Of a DNA stretch of 11,283 bases, positions 5,926 through 11,283 are shown in pieces; position 1 is the stretch's first letter, and every line of letters begins with the position of its first letter. Made by a program: the position numbers and the translations under genes. The notes under the pieces were generated by a model. That model ran no database searches and was not told where the DNA came from. It was given only the letters and a program-made list of their open reading frames with translations. The stretch lies in assembly GCA_020432595.1 (NCBI GenBank), contig JAGQGA010000112.1:1-11283 (forward strand), read 5' to 3'. The DNA is from Anaerolineales bacterium (GTDB lineage Bacteria; Chloroflexota; Anaerolineae; Promineifilales; Promineifilaceae).

Positions 5926-8373
5926 ATGAGTAAAAAATACAATTTTGAGCAAGTGGAAGCAACATGGCGGCCGGTGTGGGAAGCGATGGATTTGTATGCA
6001 GCGGGTAATGACCCAAACAAGCCGGATCGCTATATTCTGGACTTTTTCCCCTACCCTTCGGGGTCGGGATTGTCGGTGGGGCACGCCCGCAACTATGTGC
6101 CAACGTGTGTGTCGTCGCGGTTTTTGCGGATGCAGGGGTATAACGTGCTGCACCCGATGGGGTGGGATGCGTTTGGGCTGCCGGCCGAAAATTACGCCAT
6201 CACCCACAACATTCACCCCCGCGAATCCACGCGGCTGTTTTGCGATACCTACCGGCGGCAGATGAAGCTGCTGGAATGTTCCTACGACTGGGCGCGAGAA
6301 CTCAATTCTACCCATCCCGATTATTACCGCTGGACGCAGTGGTTTTTTCTGCTGCTGTATGAGCGTGGGCTGGCGTACCGGGCGTTGGGCGAGCAGTGGT
6401 GGTGCCCAAGCTGCCAGACGATTTTGGCAAATGAGCAGGTGGAAAACGGCCGTTGTTGGCGTTGCGACAGCGAAGTAACCAAGAAGGCACTACAGCAATG
6501 GTATTTCAAAATCACGGAATACGCCGACCGGCTGCTGGCTGATTTGGACGCGATTGATTGGCCGGAGCCGATTAAGCTGATGCAGCGCAACTGGATTGGG
6601 CGGTCGGAGGGGGCGGAGGTTGTCTTTCAGACCGCCACGGGCGATGACATTCCCGTGTTTACCACGCGGCCGGACACCCTGTTTGGGGTGACGTTTTTGG
6701 TGCTGGCTCCTGAGCATCCATTGGTGGGGAAGATAACGACGGTAGGGCAGCAAACGGCCGTTTCTGACTACATCACCCAGTCGCGGCGCAAAAGCGAGAT
6801 TGACCGCCAAGCGACCAATCAGACCAAAACGGGTGTGTTCACCGGCAGTTTTGCCACTCACCTGCTAACTGAACAGCCTATTCCCATTTGGGTGGCCGAC
6901 TACGTGCTGATGGGATACGGCAGCGGCGCGGTGATGGGGGTTCCCGGCCACGACGAGCGTGACTTTGCCTTTGCCCAGCAGTATGGGCTGGAAATGATTG
7001 AGGTGGTTACGCCTTCTGGGCAACCGCAGGGCGTTGGTGCTTGTTTCACTGACTATGGGGTGTTGATTAATTCGGGGAAGTATAGTGGTATGGATTCACA
7101 AACGGCCGTTTCCCGCATCACCGCCGACCTGGAAGCAAGCGGTAAAGGCTGCCAACAGGTCAGCTATAAGCTACGCGACTGGCTGATTTCGCGGCAGCGG
7201 TATTGGGGGGCACCCATTCCCATTGTTCACTGCGAAAGCTGCGGCGCGGTACCGGTGCCGGCTGACCACCTGCCGGTGCAACTGCCTGACATTGATGATT
7301 TTGCGCCTTCGGGAAACGGCCGTTCGCCTCTGGCCCGCGCCACCGATTGGGTCAACACGACTTGCCCCCGCTGCGGCCAACCGGCCCAACGCGAAACCGA
7401 TACCATGGACGGCTTTGCCTGCTCCTCCTGGTACTTCCTGGGTTTTGCCAGCCCCCACTACGAAGATGGCCCCTTCGACCCCGCTGCCGTTGCCCGTTGG
7501 CTGCCGGTGGATACCTATGTGGGCGGAGCGGAACACGCTGTGATGCACCTGCTGTACGCTCGCTTTTGGACAAAGGTGATGGCTGACGCGGGGCTGATTT
7601 CGTTTACGGAGCCGTTTTCCCAGCTACGCAACCAGGGGATGCTGCTGTCGAACGTGGACGGCCGTAAAATGTCGAAGTCACGCGGCAATGTGGTCACGCC
7701 GGATGAGGTGGCGGCTCAGTATGGTACGGATGCTTTGCGCGGCTGTGTGCTGTTCCTGGGGCCATTTGATGCGGAGGTGACGTGGGAGGAAACGGCCGTT
7801 CGTGGCGTGGCTCGTTTTCTAGATCGCTTTTGGCGGCTAGTACAGGAAGTAAATCACGCAAAGGCGCAAAGGCGCGAAGGGTCAAGGGAGTTTGAGCGGC
7901 GGCAGCATGAGCTGGTGCAGCGGCTGACCCATGATATGGAGCAGTTTCGCTTTAACACGGCGGTGGCGGCACTGATGGAGCATCTGAACTATCTGCTGGC
8001 GGCGTGGGAGGCGGGCGAGGGCAGCATGGCGCAGTGGGAGGAGATGCTGAATGTTTGTACGCGGCTGCTGGCTCCGATTACGCCGTTTATCAGTGAAGAG
8101 GTGTGGCAGAACGTGCTGGGGCAGGCTGGCTCAGTGCATCAGCAATCGTGGCCGTCGTTTGACGCGACGAAGGCGGCGGCGGAACAGGTGACGATTGTGG
8201 TGCAAGTGAATGGCAAGGTGCGGGATCGAATTGTGGTGGCGGTGGGGGAGGAAGAGGAGAGGGTTAGGGAAACGGCCGTTTCTTCCCCCAAAGTCCAGCA
8301 AGCCATCAACGGTCAACCCATCCGCAACATCATCGTCATCCCGCAAAAACTGGTCAATATTGTGGTTGGCTGA
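5926..8373 (+). CDS. leuS: Leucyl-tRNA synthetase
   Basis: LeuRS attaches leucine to tRNA-Leu and edits mischarged tRNA. The chosen ATG 5926 gives 815 residues, within the bacterial range; upstream in-frame codons run through the hairpin repeat and are rejected. AAGGG (5917-5921) precedes the start. The HIGH-type motif is YPSGSGLSVGH (43-53), with serine at the first histidine position. Zinc-finger-like cysteines are C160, C163, C177 and C180. The CP1 editing domain shows TTRPDTLFG (246-254) and GVPGHDERD (338-346, containing the conserved editing Asp). KMSKS is at 581-585. The anticodon-binding domain and the C-terminal tail ending KLVNIVVG complete the protein. NHAKAQRRE (643-651) in the linker after the catalytic core is encoded by an interspersed repeat. 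Six AACGGCCGTT sites lie in the gene. Its leader is unusually complex, and its last 103 coding bases are duplicated downstream. Confidence 0.98.
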   Translation: MSKKYNFEQVEATWRPVWEAMDLYAAGNDPNKPDRYILDFFPYPSGSGLSVGHARNYVPTCVSSRFLRMQGYNVLHPMGWDAFGLPAENYAITHNIHPRESTRLFCDTYRRQMKLLECSYDWARELNSTHPDYYRWTQWFFLLLYERGLAYRALGEQWWCPSCQTILANEQVENGRCWRCDSEVTKKALQQWYFKITEYADRLLADLDAIDWPEPIKLMQRNWIGRSEGAEVVFQTATGDDIPVFTTRPDTLFGVTFLVLAPEHPLVGKITTVGQQTAVSDYITQSRRKSEIDRQATNQTKTGVFTGSFATHLLTEQPIPIWVADYVLMGYGSGAVMGVPGHDERDFAFAQQYGLEMIEVVTPSGQPQGVGACFTDYGVLINSGKYSGMDSQTAVSRITADLEASGKGCQQVSYKLRDWLISRQRYWGAPIPIVHCESCGAVPVPADHLPVQLPDIDDFAPSGNGRSPLARATDWVNTTCPRCGQPAQRETDTMDGFACSSWYFLGFASPHYEDGPFDPAAVARWLPVDTYVGGAEHAVMHLLYARFWTKVMADAGLISFTEPFSQLRNQGMLLSNVDGRKMSKSRGNVVTPDEVAAQYGTDALRGCVLFLGPFDAEVTWEETAVRGVARFLDRFWRLVQEVNHAKAQRREGSREFERRQHELVQRLTHDMEQFRFNTAVAALMEHLNYLLAAWEAGEGSMAQWEEMLNVCTRLLAPITPFISEEVWQNVLGQAGSVHQQSWPSFDATKAAAEQVTIVVQVNGKVRDRIVVAVGEEEERVRETAVSSPKVQQAINGQPIRNIIVIPQKLVNIVVG
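7852..7881 (+). repeat. GCAAAGGC-type interspersed repeat translated in leuS
   Basis: The sequence is built on the 8-base unit GCAAAGGC repeated in tandem and then degenerating (AATCACGCAAAGGCGCAAAG at its start). It reads in frame as NHAKAQRREG. This NHAKAQRR-type translation is, in my knowledge, a recurrent low-complexity repeat in several bacterial lineages rather than part of the LeuRS family. It falls in the variable linker between the KMSKS region and the anticodon-binding helices, where an insertion should be tolerated. Confidence 0.65.
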
Positions 8374-8392
8374 GAATGGTAAAAAGCGTAGC
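8271..8392 (+). repeat. Direct repeat copy A: end of leuS plus start of its terminator
   Basis: These 122 bases match 9100-9221 without gaps, with 5 differences (at 8293, 8295, 8317, 8322 and 8324), so about 96% identity. Copy A is continuous with the leuS coding region and encodes its true C-terminus. It begins exactly with AACGGCCGTT. Beyond base 8392 the similarity fades gradually (about 10 of 18 bases) into the hairpin loop. Confidence 0.95.
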
Positions 8393-8421
8393 TAAGGATT
8401 TATGCCCCTGGCTACGCTTTT
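8381..8421. terminator. Bidirectional terminator between leuS and the PIN toxin gene
   Basis: A perfect 11-bp inverted repeat, AAAAGCGTAGC (8382-8392) with GCTACGCTTTT (8411-8421), has an 18-base loop. The plus strand ends in TTTTCT and the minus strand in TTTTTACC. It therefore fits termination of leuS on the plus strand and of the PIN gene on the minus strand, whose stop codon abuts it. Confidence 0.8.
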
Positions 8422-8823
8422 CTAAAGCATTTGCTGAAACTGGGTCAGGTTGACGGTCTGAACCTTTGGAAAATCAATATCTTTGAGCACATTAAAATGC
8501 TTGTCATGGGTCACGATGAAATCTGCATTGCTGGCTATGGCGCAGTCAACAAACTTGTCGTCATCGGGATCAAGCCGAATCAACTGCCAATTGTAATAGA
8601 CTTCAGTCTTGGACACATTGGGAAGGAGTAACAACGCGCGGATGACATTTTTAGCGACGGGAACAGAATATTTGGCAGAGATAATCTCCTCATATTCCAT
8701 CAAAATTTCGTTTGTAAGAGCGATTTCGTAGAGTTGGTTGAGCAAAGCCCGGAAAAGCCAATGGTATTGGGACTTGCTGGAAATAGAAACCAACAGAACA
8801 TTGGTATCAAGAACAACCTTCAT
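8422..8823 (-). CDS. PIN-domain toxin (putative ribonuclease) of a toxin-antitoxin pair
   Basis: This 133-residue protein is of the type annotated as putative toxin component, PIN family. PIN domains are Mg-dependent ribonucleases with a cluster of acidic residues. Candidates here are D6 in VVLDTNVLL, E43 in ILMEYEEI, D89/D93 in DPDDDKFVD and D107 in VTHDKHF. It follows the small upstream ORF after only 3 bases, with GAGGAATAAGG acting as ribosome binding site inside the end of that gene. A sampled stretch is about 35% GC against about 60% in leuS, and neither gene of the pair has an AACGGCCGTT site. Both facts suggest acquisition from elsewhere. The RNA target is not predictable. Confidence 0.88.
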   Translation of the reverse strand: MKVVLDTNVLLVSISSKSQYHWLFRALLNQLYEIALTNEILMEYEEIISAKYSVPVAKNVIRALLLLPNVSKTEVYYNWQLIRLDPDDDKFVDCAIASNADFIVTHDKHFNVLKDIDFPKVQTVNLTQFQQML

Positions 8824-8826
8824 GCC

Positions 8827-9027
8827 TTATTCCTCAGCTAGCCAATCATCCATATCGGCATTTTTTAGGTTTTTATCGCTCCATATTTGATCGGCTTCCT
8901 GAATGGCTTTTCGCGCAAAAAAGTTAGCCAATAACTGCTTCAACTCAAGCAATTCCTGCTGCTCTAAACTAGTGGAATAAAGTTTGATGATCTCTAGCTG
9001 TAAATTGGTTAAGGTTGAAGGATACAT
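8827..9027 (-). CDS. Antitoxin-like small protein paired with the PIN toxin
   Basis: This 66-residue acidic, helical-looking protein lies directly upstream of the PIN gene and is separated from it by 3 bases. It starts MYPSTLTNLQLEIIKLYSTS and ends DMDDWLAEE. The LLELKQLLANFFARKAIQEAD core and acidic tail recall small putative antitoxins found next to PIN toxins, particularly in cyanobacteria; this is from memory of the family. I see no clear AbrB or ribbon-helix-helix signature, so DNA binding is not shown. GGCAGGG lies just before the ATG. GC is about 40%. It presumably neutralises the PIN protein by direct binding. Confidence 0.7.
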   Translation of the reverse strand: MYPSTLTNLQLEIIKLYSTSLEQQELLELKQLLANFFARKAIQEADQIWSDKNLKNADMDDWLAEE

Positions 9028-9067
9028 TTTTGCCCTGCCTAGCTACTTGCTTTCTATTACTGCTGAC

Positions 9068-9096
9068 ATTATACAACAATTGCCATGAGCTTTGCA
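9068..9096 (-). promoter_or_regulatory. Probable promoter of the toxin-antitoxin operon
   Basis: On the minus strand a perfect -10 TATAAT (9068-9073) lies 17 bases downstream of TGCAAA (9091-9096), a weak -35 with 3 of 6 consensus bases. Transcription would start near 9061, 34 bases before the antitoxin ATG. The -35 ends 3 bases from the start of repeat copy B, so the cassette carries its own promoter right up to the repeat boundary. Confidence 0.55.
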
Positions 9097-9099
9097 TTT

Positions 9100-9221
9100 A
9101 ACGGCCGTTTCTTCCCCCAAAATACAGCAAGCCATCAACGGTCAAACCATTCACAACATCATCGTCATCCCGCAAAAACTGGTCAATATTGTGGTTGGCT
9201 GAGAATGGTAAAAAGCGTAGC
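9100..9221 (+). repeat. Direct repeat copy B of the leuS 3' end
   Basis: This is the second 122-base copy, 829 bases downstream of copy A. It starts at an AACGGCCGTT palindrome and runs through the leuS stop codon into the left arm of the terminator stem. To its left lies the toxin-antitoxin promoter; to its right is the terminator of the VCBS/ASPIC gene. Confidence 0.95.
9101..9202 (+). pseudogene. Orphan leuS C-terminal fragment
   Basis: In the LeuRS frame, copy B reads 33 codons ending KLVNIVVG and TGA at 9200-9202, with no start codon and a stop (TGA, 9086-9088) just upstream. Compared with the real C-terminus it has V790I, P798T and R800H. The fourth changed codon is synonymous, and one codon carries two of the five base changes. 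The rest is identical. It is not expected to be translated. The conservative pattern suggests a diverged allele rather than random decay, but five changes are too few to be sure. Confidence 0.85.
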
Positions 9222-9282
9222 CGGGGATTCATATCCTCGTTTGACATCAACTCAAACGCACGATAGAAAGCGCGGCTACGCT
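9210..9282 (-). terminator. Branched terminator of the VCBS/ASPIC gene
   Basis: On the minus strand, AGCGTAGCC (9274-9282) pairs with GGCTACGCT (9214-9222) and is followed by TTTTTACC. The stem begins inside the stop codon. The 51-base interior can form two more helices: GTTTGA (9239-9244) with TCAAAC (9252-9257), and CGGGGAT with ATCCTCG (9222-9239). The terminator at 8381-8421 has the same outer stem but only an 18-base loop. Confidence 0.65.
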
Positions 9283-11283
9283 CATTTTGGATACACTACC
9301 AGGGTTTGGTTGGCTGCGACATCTGTTAACTGCGTGATGGTGCCGTTAGGCCAGATGATCTCAACGGAGCTAACTAGGGTGGCATTACCCAAACCGAAGT
9401 GAAGGCGGGGGTCTTCGGAGGCGAGGTAGCTGCTGCCGACGTGGCGTTCGCGCACAAGCTGTCGGCCGTCGGGCAGGGTAACTATGGCTTTTAGCCCTGG
9501 TTGGAAGTCGGCGGTGGCAATTTGGAGCCAGTTGCCGGAGAGACGCTGGTTTTGCAGCAGAACGGCCGTTCCGCCCACTGTATTAATCGCCACATCCAAA
9601 TCCCCGTCATTGTCATAATCAGCCACCGCGCTGCCCCGCGCCATCAGCGGCCCAAGCCCATCCTGACCCAACCCCACAAGCTGCGTCCACTCCCGCAACT
9701 GCCCCGGTTCCCCTTCCGACAGGCGGTTGCCATACAGCCGCACCAGTTCCGCATCGGCGGCCAGGTCGGTGATGGGCACGTGGCCGTTAACCACCAGCAA
9801 ATCTTCGTCAGCGTCGTGGTCAAAGTCGGCCCAGGCTGTGCCCCAGCCGGTCATGTTATTGCCCAAGCCGCTGATGCCCACGCGAAAAGTGCTGTAAAGA
9901 AAGGTAAGATTGCCCGTTTCATCCATTTGGTTGCGGTAGAGCGCGTTTAACTCGGTGTCCCAATTGGTGACGAGGAGATCAAAACGGCCGTTATTGTCAT
10001 AATCCCCCCCTGCAACTCCCATCCCACTGCCCGAATCATTCGTGCCTGCCTCCTGGCTCACATCCACAAACTGGAACCCGGCACTATTGGTGGCTGGCTC
10101 ATTTAGGTACATTCGGTTTGGGTGGCCGTCGTTGGCAATGTAAAGGTCAAGGTCGCCATCATTGTCAAAATCGCTCATCAACGAACCCAGCCCCCGCTCC
10201 TCGCGCAGCAGCCCCACCGCTTCGGTCACAGGGCTAAATGTGCCATCGCAGTTGTTTAGGTAAAGGTGATCCGGCAGGCCATAAAAATCTTGCGGAAACG
10301 CCCCAACCGGGTTTTCCACCATCTTTTCCAGGTCAATATAGGCGGCGACAAAAAGATCGGCATAGCCATCGCCATTTAAATCGCCCGCACTCGCCGCTGA
10401 ATTCCATTCGGGTGCGTCCACTCCCGCCAGCCGTGCCCCTTCCAGAAACGTGCCGTTGCCCTGGTTCCACAGCAGTGCATTGGGGCCATCTACCGTCACG
10501 TAAAGGTCATCCCAGCCGTCGCCGTTCAAATCGGCGGCAATGCAGCCATTGCCACGCACGCTCAACGCGGTGCCGCTAATTAGGCTGACATCGGTAAACA
10601 CGCCCTGGTTATTTTGATACAGGCGGTTGTAGGGCAAGCCGCCGTGGCTGTAGAGGTATTCCTGCTCGGCCAGGGCGTAGCTGTTGACCAGATACAAATC
10701 AAGCCAGCCATCGCGGTTGTAATCTATCCAGCACAATCCGGCTCCCATCATGGCGGCGGGGTCTTCGGAGATGGCGTTGATGAAGGCGCGGTGCTGAAAA
10801 TCCAGGCCGACCTGTTGGGCAACGTTTACAAATTGAATATCAGGTGGAGCTGAGGGGGCAGAAACGGCCGTTTCCACTAGCGACGCGACCACCTCCGCCT
10901 CCTCATTTGTCTCATTTCCCATTGGGGCAATCTCTTCACCCAGCAGCTTTGCCACCGATGTTGATGGAGCCAGCAGCGCCGGGTTTGTCACCTTCAGCAC
11001 CCGCCCACTAAAAATCTCACTCACAATCAGATGACCGTCGCGGTCAAAGGCAAATGAACCGGGGAAATTGAGGTCAACCAGCACCGTTTGCAGCGTACCG
11101 TCTGGCTGGAGATAGCTCAAACGACCGCTATTTGGCAAATATCCTTGCCCCGAAAAACAGGAGCCATCCTCGGCAAAACGGGCAAACTCCAGCAGCCAAA
11201 TCGTGCCATCCGCCGCCTGCACCACGTCAATCGGCATATTCAACCCGCCCAGCACCGTGCGCTGGCTGCGGTTCATGTCAATG
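9282..11283 (-). CDS. FG-GAP/VCBS-repeat protein with ASPIC/UnbV C-terminus, N-terminally incomplete
   Basis: The frame stays open to the window edge, so the start is missing; ATG at 11274-11276 is probably internal. Numbering from that Met, residues 1-100 look like the last blades of a beta-propeller (MPIDVVQAADGTIWLLEF, SFAFDRDGHLIVSE). A linker rich in Ala, Glu and Ser follows (about 101-145). Seven VCBS-type calcium-binding loops come next, near 185, 249, 299, 369, 425, 484 and 553, with the pattern D-x-N/D-x-D/N-G-x-x-D-L. The sixth (DFDHDADEDLL) has Ala in place of Gly. The ASPIC/UnbV domain closes the protein (about 580-663), with PGLKAIVTLPDG, LHFGLG and VEIIWPNG. Such proteins are usually secreted or surface-exposed; their roles are poorly known. 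Three AACGGCCGTT sites are present. It is convergent with leuS and separated from it by the toxin-antitoxin insertion. Confidence 0.9.
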   Translation of the reverse strand, partial: IDMNRSQRTVLGGLNMPIDVVQAADGTIWLLEFARFAEDGSCFSGQGYLPNSGRLSYLQPDGTLQTVLVDLNFPGSFAFDRDGHLIVSEIFSGRVLKVTNPALLAPSTSVAKLLGEEIAPMGNETNEEAEVVASLVETAVSAPSAPPDIQFVNVAQQVGLDFQHRAFINAISEDPAAMMGAGLCWIDYNRDGWLDLYLVNSYALAEQEYLYSHGGLPYNRLYQNNQGVFTDVSLISGTALSVRGNGCIAADLNGDGWDDLYVTVDGPNALLWNQGNGTFLEGARLAGVDAPEWNSAASAGDLNGDGYADLFVAAYIDLEKMVENPVGAFPQDFYGLPDHLYLNNCDGTFSPVTEAVGLLREERGLGSLMSDFDNDGDLDLYIANDGHPNRMYLNEPATNSAGFQFVDVSQEAGTNDSGSGMGVAGGDYDNNGRFDLLVTNWDTELNALYRNQMDETGNLTFLYSTFRVGISGLGNNMTGWGTAWADFDHDADEDLLVVNGHVPITDLAADAELVRLYGNRLSEGEPGQLREWTQLVGLGQDGLGPLMARGSAVADYDNDGDLDVAINTVGGTAVLLQNQRLSGNWLQIATADFQPGLKAIVTLPDGRQLVRERHVGSSYLASEDPRLHFGLGNATLVSSVEIIWPNGTITQLTDVAANQTLVVYPK

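Larger units (their letters stand above)
1474..10872. repeat. Highly iterated 10-bp palindrome AACGGCCGTT (16 exact copies)
   Basis: Exact copies start at 1474, 1693, 2280, 2475, 3061, 4931, 6445, 6753, 7101, 7315, 7791, 8271, 9100, 9561, 9983 and 10863. Fifteen lie in genes and one (9100) lies in the duplicated leuS end. Flanks are biased: A or T before in 15 of 16, and C or T after in 14 of 16. In coding copies only two frames are used, giving TAV (xxA ACG GCC GTT) or NGR (AAC GGC CGT). None occurs in 1-1473, in the kinase gene, or in the toxin-antitoxin pair. Of about 25 CGGCCG cores in the window, 16 carry the AA/TT flanks. Confidence 0.97.

Noticed and set aside
8422..9099. Insertion sequence or integron cassette
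   Set aside because: No transposase, integrase, attC-like site or short target-site duplication is visible; the flanking repeat is leuS sequence.
9085..9402. 105-codon plus-strand ORF across repeat copy B
   Set aside because: It reads the duplicated leuS end in the wrong frame and then runs antisense into the ASPIC domain.
1..11283. tRNA or rRNA genes
   Set aside because: I found no TTCGA-type T-arm with matching acceptor stem and no conserved rRNA segments by eye; a covariance search would settle this.

Overview
The window most resembles a bacterial genome fragment of moderately high GC (about 55-63% in the main genes), probably Chloroflexota of the Anaerolineae type. Supporting signs are a large FG-GAP/VCBS-ASPIC protein, interspersed repeats with an NHAKAQRR-type coding signature inside a housekeeping gene, and direct repeats of the AGATTGG kind. 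This placement is an inference; no rRNA or marker phylogeny is available here.

Layout. Bases 2-181 are the tail of an unrecognised gene, closed by a good intrinsic terminator. Next comes a plus-strand cluster of three unrelated phosphoesterases: an exported purple-acid-phosphatase-like metallophosphatase, undecaprenyl-diphosphatase (uppP), and a membrane-anchored endonuclease/exonuclease/phosphatase (EEP) protein. It meets, convergently, a two-component system on the minus strand (OmpR-type regulator, then histidine kinase, with a 4-base overlap). A regulatory-looking stretch of about 560 bases follows (5370-5925). It holds the regulator's promoter, a divergent promoter, a 30-codon ORF, a strong terminator, a 37-codon ORF with five consecutive leucine codons, a compact three-way-junction fold, a 25-bp hairpin repeat and an 18-bp palindrome. 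Leucyl-tRNA synthetase (leuS) comes right after. Downstream of leuS is a low-GC PIN-toxin/antitoxin pair on the minus strand, and then a large VCBS-repeat/ASPIC protein that runs off the right edge.

Two observations stand out. First, the 10-bp palindrome AACGGCCGTT occurs exactly 16 times in 11.3 kb, against about 0.01 expected by chance. Nearly all copies are inside genes, in only two of the three reading frames (encoding -TAV- or NGR). It behaves like the cyanobacterial highly iterated palindrome HIP1, with a different sequence. Second, the last 122 bases of the leuS gene and its terminator start are repeated (8271-8392 and 9100-9221, 5 mismatches) on either side of the toxin-antitoxin pair, and both copies begin exactly at an AACGGCCGTT site. 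The pair therefore appears to have entered at the leuS 3' end while leaving leuS intact.

The genes work as ordinary cell-envelope, signalling and translation functions. The unexplained material is the iterated palindrome, the leuS leader and the duplicated leuS end.
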